NCBI GenBank assembly: GCA_016188705.1
Contig: JACPHH010000009.1
Location: 56,832-91,422, forward strand
DNA length: 34,591 nucleotides
Direction: 5' to 3'
Source of the DNA: Candidatus Peregrinibacteria bacterium
Lineage (GTDB): Bacteria > Patescibacteriota > Gracilibacteria > UBA1369 > JACRIC01
Shown here one piece after another: positions 15,250 to 22,380 of this stretch. The notes under the pieces were generated by a model, which saw only the letters and a program-made list of their open reading frames with translations, had not been told where the DNA came from and did no database searches. Every line of letters begins with the position of its first letter. Within the stretch, counting starts at the first letter, position 1. A program made the translations under genes and the position numbers.

Positions 15250-15275
15250 TAGGAACCTTAAGAAAAACGTAATTT
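15250..15275. repeat. PalA left-terminus remnant
   Basis: AGGAACCTTAAGAAAAACGTAA resembles the PalA terminus AGGAACCTCTGAAAAACGTA. It lies just upstream of the MEMO gene start on the minus strand. Confidence 0.45.
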
Positions 15276-15278
15276 GAA

Positions 15279-15331
15279 ACTCATCTTCCCGTTTTGCGCT
15301 AAAAATTGACAGCGGAAGCGGGAAGATGAGT
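15279..15331. repeat. Strong hairpin: perfect 13-bp inverted repeat downstream of the KPVIYLYP lipoprotein gene
   Basis: ACTCATCTTCCCG (15279-15291) pairs exactly with CGGGAAGATGAGT (15319-15331). An inner CGCT/AGCG extends the structure. It lies 52 bp past the lipoprotein stop (minus strand). It could end or protect that transcript, but no U tract follows, so intrinsic termination is uncertain. Confidence 0.55.
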
Positions 15332-15382
15332 GAAAATCGCAAATTTTGAACGGAAATGTTGAATGACTGTAAATCTGCATTT

Positions 15383-17191
15383 TTAATGCAGGGCGCCGCC
15401 CCATTCTATAACCGTAAATCCGCGACGTTTTACAGGTTGGTATTTAGGCGCCGAGAATCCTGCTTCATTAACACCCCGATAGACCATGAAAACTCGAAGA
15501 ACCGTATCGGGTTTTGGCGTAATGGCGAGTGGCGCTATTTCATCAAATATTTTTTGTTCAACGAAACTGAATTCAATGTAAGGACTTTTTTCTTCAAGAA
15601 TGCGCGGTCCCCAAAATTCCATGAAATCTTTGATTTCCGTAGCATTTAAGCCGAGATTCAAGAGACTTTTTGGAAGTTCAGTGGTTACTTCCGTTCGTTT
15701 GAGCGTCCATGTTTCCGAAGAAGTGAATGTTTTATCGGAAAGCCCTTCCCAGAAAAGATAAGGATAGGTTTTTTTATCCGCGAAATTTATAAGACTTCCG
15801 TTTGGATCAGCAAGAACGGTCCAACCATCTTTACCGTAGGCTGGAATGGTTTTAGTGAAAGTGTCGATTCCTACTTTTACGTTTACCACTGTATTTTTTT
15901 CAGGATAGAGGTAAATGACTGGTTTGCCGCATTCCGCTGTCTGTTCGTAATTAAGGGTATACATGGCGAGGTATTGTCCATTATCGAGTTTAATAAAAAC
16001 CATGCCATTGCTTTTTATAAATTCGTTTTTACTCAATTCTTTTTGATTTTTGAGCGTTTCGTCGTATTGCCTTTTTATTAGGTAACTATTGTATGTGTTT
16101 TCTACTAGTATTTTCATGGAATCTGACTCAATATATCCTGATACATTATCGAACATATAAGCATCGTGCGATCCAATAGTGCCGATTTTTTTGAGCTCGG
16201 AAGCTTCATTTCCCAATGGTTTGAGTAAAGAGAGACAACCGATAAGCCCAACGCCGCAACCACCGGATTGTATTGAATATTCTTGTGTTGTTTTCACCCC
16301 TTTCATGTCGGTAAAAGTGAGACTTTTTTGCAGAGCAAATGGAAGAGACGTTTTTGGCTCGGTGTTTTCGGCAAATTCTTCCGGTACGATGGCGTATTTC
16401 GCAACGGCTTGATCAGGCATTACTGCGTAGAGACATCCTTGAAAAGTAAAATAGCGATCAAATTGAGGATTATTATAGGCGACTTCTTCAATAGTTTTTT
16501 TCGATTCTGGATTTATTTCATCAAAATTCGCGAGCGTCATAGCGGCTTTGTTGGAAAGAAGAACTTTTGTGTTTGGATACATTGGCAATGAAGCAGGCGT
16601 TTCAAATTCTTCGATTATCAAAGTTTCGTCAATGCCGTCAATCGGACGATTTACTTCATTTTTCCAATTTTCATCGTTATGTGAATATTTGAGGAGAATA
16701 GTCCAAAAGTTTTTTGTTTCATCGACGGCAAATCGGTAGACGTTACTCGTGCATGGACCGTTACAACCCTGTATATTCGCTGTTACGAGTGTTTGTCCTT
16801 TATAAGGACCGGAGATAAAGGCGCCTGTTTTCCAATAGTGAGATATTTCGAGTATGCCTCCATAGTAATTTTTTACATCTTCATCGGTTACATTAGGATC
16901 ATCTTGCGCGAGTTGTTTTTTAAAATAATCTTCCTTTCCTTTTAAAACATCTTCGCTTGGCCAAGGTACAGGATTTGAGAATGCGATAAGTTTTGATTCT
17001 TTCCGCGGCACTTTTTTCCCTGTTGTTGCTTCGGTTTGCGTTTTTGTTTGAGTGTCGGCGTTTGAGATTTGATTGTCTGTTTTTTCTTCCGTTCCCGATG
17101 TTGATTTTTCATCGGTAGCGGGTTGTTTTTGAGCGCATCCCGCAAAAAGGAGGAGCGCCGTGAAACCGAGGACGATGACGATTTTTTTCAT
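15383..17191 (-). CDS. Lipoprotein with KPVIYLYP domain
   Basis: This 602-residue protein starts with a lipoprotein signal (MKKIVIVLGFTALLLFAGC; lipobox LFAGC, lipidated Cys19). A Thr/Gln/Lys-rich linker to about residue 65 is probably an extended tether. The central region is unrecognised and contains Cys pairs (GCNGPCTS, GGCGVGLIGC) that could be disulfides. From about residue 440 it has CGKPVIYLYPEKNTVVNVKV, then GWTVLADPNGSL and YPYLFWEGL, a domain I recognise as widespread in CPR surface proteins; its function is unknown to me. The C-terminus ends VFMVYRGVNEAG. Upstream lies a PalA arm, and a strong hairpin follows. The extracellular location would make it a client for the DsbB system. 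Confidence 0.8.
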   Translation of the reverse strand: MKKIVIVLGFTALLLFAGCAQKQPATDEKSTSGTEEKTDNQISNADTQTKTQTEATTGKKVPRKESKLIAFSNPVPWPSEDVLKGKEDYFKKQLAQDDPNVTDEDVKNYYGGILEISHYWKTGAFISGPYKGQTLVTANIQGCNGPCTSNVYRFAVDETKNFWTILLKYSHNDENWKNEVNRPIDGIDETLIIEEFETPASLPMYPNTKVLLSNKAAMTLANFDEINPESKKTIEEVAYNNPQFDRYFTFQGCLYAVMPDQAVAKYAIVPEEFAENTEPKTSLPFALQKSLTFTDMKGVKTTQEYSIQSGGCGVGLIGCLSLLKPLGNEASELKKIGTIGSHDAYMFDNVSGYIESDSMKILVENTYNSYLIKRQYDETLKNQKELSKNEFIKSNGMVFIKLDNGQYLAMYTLNYEQTAECGKPVIYLYPEKNTVVNVKVGIDTFTKTIPAYGKDGWTVLADPNGSLINFADKKTYPYLFWEGLSDKTFTSSETWTLKRTEVTTELPKSLLNLGLNATEIKDFMEFWGPRILEEKSPYIEFSFVEQKIFDEIAPLAITPKPDTVLRVFMVYRGVNEAGFSAPKYQPVKRRGFTVIEWGGALH

Positions 17192-17522
17192 ATAAAATAT
17201 AAAGTTATGAGTAAATGAAGTTAAAAAAAATGATATTGAGAGATTGTATAGTCATTCGTTTCGCTCAAAAAATGGAAATTTTGTGACAAAATCACGTTTT
17301 TTAGAGATTTTTTTATAGAGTTTTGTTACGAAATGCGCATGTTGCAATAGAAAAAATATTTATCAGATTTTTTTAAATTTATCATGCTTTTCATACTTTG
17401 ATAACACCGTTTTTTTAAAAAGTTGCGTTTTTTTTGAGTTATTTTGCATTCTGAATACTACGATATAATTTTATTTTTTGTCATAGGAATTGAATTTACA
17501 AATAGAGTGATTTTGTTACCAT
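17192..17522. other. Gap upstream of the lipoprotein gene, filled with repeat arms
   Basis: The stretch is very AT-rich. It contains a PalA right arm (17259-17315), a PalB-like right end near 17331-17372 (ending ATATTTATCAGATTTTTTT) and a further partial terminus near 17413-17440. No ORF or RNA was recognised before the 6S-like RNA. Confidence 0.5.
17259..17315. repeat. PalA element, right arm
   Basis: TTTCGCTCAAAAAATGG...TTTTGTGACAAAATCACGTTTTTTAGAGAT follows the order of the right arm seen at 1956-2020 and 20552-20616, with several substitutions. Confidence 0.5.
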
Positions 17523-17524
17523 GA

Positions 17525-17690
17525 GAATGCCCTGCGCTGTACGTTAATGCCTTTAGCATCATCTTCGACATACTATTTACGGGATCCCGATATTTGTTTT
17601 TTCACCGAGTTATGTCGGTCAAGAACGTGAGGGAACCCACTTGGAACCAGGGAGACTTGAGTTCAAGGCTATGAGACGGCAGAGCAGAGT
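17525..17690 (+). ncRNA. ssrS: Probable 6S RNA
   Basis: The region has 6S-like traits. A long closing stem pairs CTGCGCTGTACGT (17532-17544) with ACGGCAGAGCAG (17676-17687) with one mismatch and one bulge. A large A/U-rich internal region follows, with an inner CGACATA/TATGTCG helix. The 3' part reads GAGGGAACCCACTTGG...GTTCAAGG, in which CTTG(g)AAC pairs with GTTCAAG; this resembles the conserved 3' part of 6S RNAs. Length is about 165 nt and a hairpin terminator follows. 6S RNA mimics an open promoter and sequesters RNA polymerase. No ORF explains the conserved-looking, more GC-balanced sequence. Exact ends are estimates, and a different structured RNA cannot be excluded. Confidence 0.55.
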
Positions 17691-17693
17691 TCC

Positions 17694-17727
17694 AAAAAGC
17701 TTTGCTTGAAAACGGCAGAGCTTTTTG
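17694..17727 (+). terminator. Intrinsic terminator after the 6S-like RNA
   Basis: AAAAAGCTTTGC (17694-17705) pairs with GCAGAGCTTTTT (17714-17725), with the T run forming the 3' arm and U-tract. It repeats ACGGCAGAGC from the RNA's closing stem. Confidence 0.65.
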
Positions 17728-17859
17728 TTATAATGCGTTGGCTTATATATCTTATTTATTGGCGTTTTTTGTTTATGTCGTTAATGGTTTAACTTGTTCA
17801 TGTTGTTACAATTTTATATTATTTATGTTTTGATATTTATGTCCGTTTGTACCGTTGAT

Positions 17860-17931
<72 letters not shown>

Positions 17932-18009
17932 TTGGATATCTTCCAAATAAAGAGAAAGTATTGTATGATGCATGCGTTTTACTCCCCATTTCATTTTTTT
18001 ATTTATTTT

Positions 18010-18177
18010 ATGGCAAAAGCTAAAAGCACACTTCTTGATTGGTTTTGTATCGAATGTAACAGTGAAAATTATCATTCGGGTTATAACAAACGTGATCCAG
18101 AAGGTATAAAAAAGGAGAAACCGAAATATTGCTCCAAGTGCCGTTCTCATAAAACGCACAAGGCAAAAGATGCGTAA
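18010..18177 (+). CDS. rpmG: 50S ribosomal protein L33
   Basis: From the ATG at 18010 the product is 55 residues: MAKAKSTLLDWFCIECNSENY, then CSKCRSHKTHK. The spacing CxxC...CxxC and the end KYCSKCRSHKTH match zinc-binding L33. It is part of the large ribosomal subunit near the E site. The reading frame is open further upstream, into the tRNA-Thr, but that extension has no similarity to L33 and would overlap the tRNA. The 18010 start follows a T-rich stretch like other genes here. A PalC copy begins 4 bp after the stop. Confidence 0.9.
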   Translation: MAKAKSTLLDWFCIECNSENYHSGYNKRDPEGIKKEKPKYCSKCRSHKTHKAKDA

Positions 18178-18180
18178 TAA

Positions 18181-18348
18181 ATATCCTGGCTGGAGGGGCG
18201 TTCGGAGTGAGTTATGCGCAGGACGGTTTTTAAAAAGAGGCGAAAAAGAGCGTTAAAAAATGCGCAGTCGATAGAATTTTTAGCGAATTTTCGCCCTTTT
18301 TGATTCGGTCGAATATCCGAGCGACTAGATCTCGCCTGCCAGCGATAT
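18181..18348. repeat. PalC element, inverted copy
   Basis: Its reverse complement follows the copy at 26373-26581 closely through ATATCGCTGG-AGGCG, CGCTCGGATA, TCAAAAAGG-CGAAAATTCGCTAAAAAT, GCGCATTTTTTAACGCTC and TTTTCGCCTCTTTTT. The outer GGATCAT arms are absent. It starts 4 bp after rpmG. Confidence 0.75.
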
Positions 18349-18432
18349 TTTTTTAGAGGTTCCTTATATAAATTTTTTGCGGTGATTGAAAGGGTTTGCT
18401 ACAATGCAAATTGTCTTTTTATTTTTTTTTAT

Positions 18433-20250
18433 ATGCGAAAAAGTTATTTTTGTTTTCGAAGTTACGTTTTTCAGAAGTTTTCTTATAAAGCTTTTTTTCT
18501 CGCGGGAATGTGTGTTTTGATTTTTGGAAGTGTTTTTTTCTTAACTGGATGTTCCCGAAAAGCTACGGGATTTGAAAATACCAGTTTGTCGCCGAATGGA
18601 CTCATGGCTGAGGATTTTTTGCCAAAAGATGTCATGATGGTATTTTCCATGAACGCGTTTTCAAATGATGAAAAAGACCGACTTACCGCGCTTCGAGCGC
18701 TTTTTCCTTCAAAAAATATGCCGGTGAGTGAAGATCTTCAGAGCGCTTTTCAAAAGCAGTTTGAAGCTTTGCAACTTTCCTATGATGACGACGTCAAACC
18801 TATTTTGGGTGAATCGAACAGGATTGTTTTTGCTTTTAGCAGCAGCAATACTCCTCAAAGCAGTAATTATGTTTCTTTTGTGATTCGCGACGCTGAAAAA
18901 TTTTCGGCGCTTGTGGCAAAACTTAAAGCGCAGCAGGGATTTATTGAAGAATCTTATAAAAAAGGCGGTGTTATTGGAAAGGGGACTACGTATATGGCTT
19001 ATTCGCAGGATGTCGCTGTTCTTACCAGTAATATCGATGAGGCTAAAAAATCTCTTGATCGGCTTGAATCCAAAGAAAATCTTCGTCGGGACAGTGCGTA
19101 CCTCGATACCATGGGACAGTTTGATGAAGATTATTTCGGATCGTTGTACCTTAATGTTCCGGCTTTTTTTGCTAGTTCTTCGAGTTCAGCATTGAGTCGA
19201 GCGCCGTTTGATTACAAGGCGCTTTTGGGAAAAAGTCCTTTGATTGACTCGATTTTAGGATATGGATTTATTTTGCAGGCTGAAAAGGATGGGTACAAGG
19301 TTCGAGGATATGTTTTGGGTGATAAAAAACGCATGAAGAAAAATGATCAAAATTTTCAAGAGTATCAAGGCAACGGCTCGTATTTCACACAAGATATTTC
19401 AGGGCAAAATCTTATTTTTTATAATGAAGGCGCTGATTTGAAGCGTGATTTTGAAGTCGCGGCTTTGCAATGGGAAAAAGAATCATCTGGAAAGTTTTCG
19501 TATGCGAATTTTAAACAGAGTTTTCAGCAGTGGATGAAACTTGATTTCGACAAAGATGTTTTGTCTTGGGCTTCCAATCCTTATCTTTTCGCGGCGTATC
19601 AAAATGATCAAAGCGTGATACCTGGTTTTGTGTTTATCGCAGATGCTTCGGACAATGTTGAGTCCGCTCAAAATGTGGCGAAAACTTTTGGTTTGCAGAT
19701 TTCGAGTGTTTTAAATTTGGTCAAATTGCAGTATCCGTTTCTGTCTTCGGCTATGGAAGTTGGCGAAATGAAGGTTAAAAATGAGAGTGTTAATGTCGTG
19801 ACTTTGGATTTTAACAAGCTTCAAAATACATCTCAGTCCGGTGAACAAAATGTTCTTCCGTTTCCCGTGCCGGAATTTTTGAAAAATGAAAAAGTGGTTT
19901 TGACTTTTGGCGTTGTTGGCAAGCATTTTGTGGTTTCAACGTATAAGGATTTTCCCAAAGTGTATGAATCACCCGTTCTTTCGGCAGATAAAGAGTATTC
20001 TCAAATACAATCTTTGGTCGACGCCGACTCGGGAGAAGTGGTGTATGTTCGTATTCTCGAAGCGGTGAATTATATTGATTACATGGTGAAATTTTTTGAA
20101 AGTCTCGCGGGGGAACGCGCGCAGAATATTGAAACTTCCTACAATGAACTTCGGCCGTATCTTTTGCCACTTCAGAGCTTTTTCTTTGTAACAAATGCTT
20201 CTGATTATTCTGTGAACATGGAAGGATTTGTTCGAGTGGGAAGTTTTTAG
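18433..20250 (+). CDS. DUF3352-like lipoprotein
   Basis: From ATG 18433 the product is 605 residues. A signal region of about 40 residues ends in the lipobox LTGC (VFFLTGCSRK), so it should be a membrane-anchored lipoprotein. The mature part starts LMAEDFLPKDVMMVFSMNAF and has repeated SFVIRDAEKFSALVAKLK-type segments, as in the DUF3352 family of large extracytoplasmic proteins of unknown function. No catalytic motif is visible. The first 20 codons include a PalA terminus (18451-18484), which encodes FRSYVFQKF, so repeat sequence has become part of the signal peptide's n-region. ATG 18508 would give MCVLIFGSVFFLTGC without basic residues and is therefore less likely. The ATG at 18433 follows a T10 tract. 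Confidence 0.7.
   Translation: MRKSYFCFRSYVFQKFSYKAFFLAGMCVLIFGSVFFLTGCSRKATGFENTSLSPNGLMAEDFLPKDVMMVFSMNAFSNDEKDRLTALRALFPSKNMPVSEDLQSAFQKQFEALQLSYDDDVKPILGESNRIVFAFSSSNTPQSSNYVSFVIRDAEKFSALVAKLKAQQGFIEESYKKGGVIGKGTTYMAYSQDVAVLTSNIDEAKKSLDRLESKENLRRDSAYLDTMGQFDEDYFGSLYLNVPAFFASSSSSALSRAPFDYKALLGKSPLIDSILGYGFILQAEKDGYKVRGYVLGDKKRMKKNDQNFQEYQGNGSYFTQDISGQNLIFYNEGADLKRDFEVAALQWEKESSGKFSYANFKQSFQQWMKLDFDKDVLSWASNPYLFAAYQNDQSVIPGFVFIADASDNVESAQNVAKTFGLQISSVLNLVKLQYPFLSSAMEVGEMKVKNESVNVVTLDFNKLQNTSQSGEQNVLPFPVPEFLKNEKVVLTFGVVGKHFVVSTYKDFPKVYESPVLSADKEYSQIQSLVDADSGEVVYVRILEAVNYIDYMVKFFESLAGERAQNIETSYNELRPYLLPLQSFFFVTNASDYSVNMEGFVRVGSF
18451..18484. repeat. PalA terminus within the DUF3352-like gene
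   Basis: TTTTCGAAGTTACGTTTTTCAGAAGTTTTCTTA matches the PalA right end. A second terminus fragment (TTTTTTAGAGGTTCCTTA) is at 18349-18366, just before the gene. Confidence 0.6.
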
Positions 20251-20366
20251 GCAGTGGGCAAATATACTTCGAAGAGGAATGAGCAGTATATTTTTCGTTA
20301 CGTGTTTGTCTTTTTTTTTCTTTTTTTGTAATATAAGCTGGCTTGGTAAGCTTCATGAGAGCCTGT

Positions 20367-20442
20367 AGGCGGGTAGCTCAATTGGTAGAGTAGCGGTCTC
20401 CAAAACCGTCGGTTGCAGGTTCGAGTCCTGTCCCGCCTGCCA
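20367..20442 (+). tRNA. tRNA-Trp (anticodon CCA)
   Basis: Acceptor AGGCGGG pairs with CCCGCCT, the anticodon loop is CTCCAAA (CCA), and the T arm is GCAGG-TTCGAGT-CCTGT. The discriminator is G and CCA is encoded at 20440-20442. It is 76 nt long. A full PalA element begins 7 bp downstream and may help end the transcript. Confidence 0.95.
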
Positions 20443-20449
20443 GATTCCT

Positions 20450-20616
20450 AAGGAGCCTCTGAAAAACGTACCATCTACTGCAATTTTACCATATCGGCTG
20501 CAAAATGTTCAAAGCTCCTCAACGTATCTTATTTGATACGCCTTCGTCGCTTTTTACATTTTTCGCTCGACATGGTAAAATTTCGTTACGAAGTTACGTT
20601 TTTCAGAGGCTCCCTA
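20450..20616. repeat. PalA element, full copy (type copy)
   Basis: This 167-bp imperfect palindrome has terminal inverted repeats AAGGAGCCTCTGAAAAACGTA and TACGTTTTTCAGAGGCTCCCT. The arms stay complementary almost to the centre, where CGTATCTTATTTGATACG forms the tip. The arms differ systematically: CTGC blocks in the left arm face TCG/CGCTCG blocks in the right. No stop codon occurs in the frame that leads into the MFS gene. Confidence 0.88.
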
Positions 20617-20624
20617 AGATATGT

Positions 20625-21785
20625 TTGATTAAAAAAAAAAAAAAAGGGAAAAAAACATTATGGATTTTTGCGGCAGCCTCGTTTCTCAATGACATGGGAG
20701 CTGACATGATTTATCCGCTTTGGCCGTTTTTTTTGACGACGGTTTTAGGCGCGCCGATGGCGGTTTTGGGTTTTATTGATGGCCTTGGTGATGCGCTTGT
20801 ATCCCTTTCCCAAGCTTTTTCCGGATACTTGTCCGACCGTTTACGAAGAAGAAAGGTTTTTATTTGGCTGGGGTATCTTTTTGGCAGTTTTTCTCGCATT
20901 GGATATGCGTTTTCACCTACCTGGAAGGTTATTATTCCTTTTCGTGTTTTGGATCGGTCCGGGAAAATTCGCGACGCGCCCAGAGACGCCATGATCGCGG
21001 ATATGTCGACAAGCGAGACGCGCGGAGCGGCATTTGGCATTTTACAAACTTTTGATAATTTTGGCGCGGTTACCGGTATATTTTTGAGTTTGATTTTATT
21101 TCCGATTTTTGGATACCGCGATCTTTTTTTATTTGCTTCTTTGCCTTCTATAATAGCGGTGCTTCTTATTTTGTTGTTTATTAAAAAAAGACAAAAAACG
21201 GACATCAAAATTTATAAGGGATTTACTTTTAAAGAGCTTAGCCGAGATTTTCGTTATTTTCTTTTCGTGAGCGCGATTTTCGCGCTTGGATCTTTTAGTT
21301 ATTCTTTTTTGCTCATTTTTTCGGGAAAAATGGGTTTTCGCGTAGCTTCCATTCCGCTTCTTTATCTTGTTTTTACTTTCATGGCTTCTATTTCTTCTTT
21401 TCCTTTTGGAAAACTCGCTGATCGTATCGGGAGAAAAAAGGTCATATTCGTGAGTTATTTTCTTTGGATGCTCACTATTTTAAGTTTTATTTTTCTGTCG
21501 GGGATTACAGGTCTTATCGTGAGTTTTATTTTGTATGGACTGCATAAAGGCGGTCTTGAAACCGTTCAGAAAGCTTTTGCTTCGGAACTCGCGCCTGTGG
21601 AATTTCGAGCGAGCGGCCTTGGAACATTTAAAATGGTGATTGGGCTTTTTGCCCTTCCTGCTTCTTTTCTTGCTGGCATCCTTTGGGATCGCGTGAGTAT
21701 TTTTGCTCCATTTTATTTTTCGCTGTTCGTGACTGTTCTTTCAGGGATTTTATTTGTGTTTATGAGAGAAAAAAATAAAAATTAA
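20625..21785 (+). CDS. Major facilitator superfamily transporter
   Basis: This integral membrane protein has about 12 hydrophobic segments. The MFS loop 2-3 signature appears as GYLSDRLRRRKVFIWLGY, followed by the RDAPRDAMIAD motif typical of drug/metabolite MFS pumps. A second copy, FGKLADRIGRKKVIF, marks the second half. It moves a small molecule across the membrane; the substrate cannot be told. The start is uncertain: TTG at 20625 gives 386 residues starting LIKKKKKGKKTLWIF, while ATG 20505 gives 426 residues but lies inside the PalA element. The only ATG between them (20621) is out of frame. A 15-A run (20631-20645) directly follows. The stop overlaps the convergent toxin gene. Confidence 0.85.
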   Translation: MIKKKKKGKKTLWIFAAASFLNDMGADMIYPLWPFFLTTVLGAPMAVLGFIDGLGDALVSLSQAFSGYLSDRLRRRKVFIWLGYLFGSFSRIGYAFSPTWKVIIPFRVLDRSGKIRDAPRDAMIADMSTSETRGAAFGILQTFDNFGAVTGIFLSLILFPIFGYRDLFLFASLPSIIAVLLILLFIKKRQKTDIKIYKGFTFKELSRDFRYFLFVSAIFALGSFSYSFLLIFSGKMGFRVASIPLLYLVFTFMASISSFPFGKLADRIGRKKVIFVSYFLWMLTILSFIFLSGITGLIVSFILYGLHKGGLETVQKAFASELAPVEFRASGLGTFKMVIGLFALPASFLAGILWDRVSIFAPFYFSLFVTVLSGILFVFMREKNKN

Positions 21786-22042
21786 TAAACCTGATTATGT
21801 GTTCCTATATCAAGCATTATTATGAAAGTATAGTTATTATATTCCTGAAAAATAATACGTATATCATTAGTAACTGAAAACGCACATTTTTCAGCAAGTT
21901 TACCTTTTAACTGATGATTGTGAAGTGATTTATCATGGGGATTTTTAGAAAATTTATCGATTGCTAAAAGAGTTTTCTTTTTTACATGAGGAGAAAGTTT
22001 TTTAAAAGATTTCTCGAAATATTTATGAAATTTTATGAGCAC
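21782..22042 (-). CDS. YafQ/RelE-type toxin
   Basis: This 86-residue protein matches the RelE/ParE superfamily, YafQ branch: an N-terminal helix FEKSFKKLSPHVKKKTLLAI, then HNHQLKGKLAEKCAFSVTNDIRIIFQE, and the end IMLDIGTHNQVY. YafQ-type toxins cut mRNA on the ribosome. The conserved histidines (HNHQLKG, GTHNQVY) and the Arg in DIRIIF are present, so it may be active. It starts with GTG (22042) directly after the antitoxin TAA, with no gap, implying coupled and lower translation of the toxin. Confidence 0.87.
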   Translation of the reverse strand: MLIKFHKYFEKSFKKLSPHVKKKTLLAIDKFSKNPHDKSLHNHQLKGKLAEKCAFSVTNDIRIIFQEYNNYTFIIMLDIGTHNQVY

Positions 22043-22318
22043 TTAAAGAGAGTTGAGATAAGAAATGGCATCTTTTAGATTCATGGCTCGAGATACGTTT
22101 TTGCCTTTTTTTGCTTCTTCTGAAGCTTTCAGAATTGCCTTTTCTTTTTCTACAGTGAGTCCATTTTCTGTCATTAATTGAAAAGGAATTCCTTTATGAA
22201 TTACAATCTGTTTTAAGTAAATTTTCATAGCAGTACTCATATCTATTCCAACATCATCAAGCACTTTTTTAGCTGATTTTTTTATTTTTTCGTCGATACG
22301 TATTTGTATAGTGGTCAT
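22043..22318 (-). CDS. RelB/DinJ-type antitoxin
   Basis: This 91-residue protein begins MTTIQIRIDEKIKKSAKKVLDDVGIDMSTAMKIYLKQIV, the ribbon-helix-helix DNA-binding start typical of DinJ/RelB. The C-terminal half (KASEEAKKGKNVSRAMNLKDAISYLNSL) should wrap the toxin. It presumably represses its own promoter. The gene precedes the toxin directly (TAA-GTG). Confidence 0.9.
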   Translation of the reverse strand: MTTIQIRIDEKIKKSAKKVLDDVGIDMSTAMKIYLKQIVIHKGIPFQLMTENGLTVEKEKAILKASEEAKKGKNVSRAMNLKDAISYLNSL

Positions 22319-22343
22319 TGAACAGAAATAATATTACATTTTC

Positions 22344-22380
22344 AGTATATACTATTTGTAGTGAAGTTGTAAATACAAAT
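22344..22380 (-). promoter_or_regulatory. Predicted promoter and inverted repeat for the toxin-antitoxin pair
   Basis: On the minus strand TTTACA (22373-22368) and TATACT (22349-22344) are separated by 18 bp. An inverted repeat ATTTGTA (22354-22360) / TACAAAT (22374-22380) brackets the -35 element and could be the antitoxin operator. It overlaps the stop codon of the upstream gene. Confidence 0.5.

Noticed and set aside
17520-17730. tmRNA or SRP RNA at the 6S locus
   Set aside because: There is no tRNA-like T arm with CCA end for tmRNA, and no GGTCAGGTCCGGAAGGAAGC-type SRP core.
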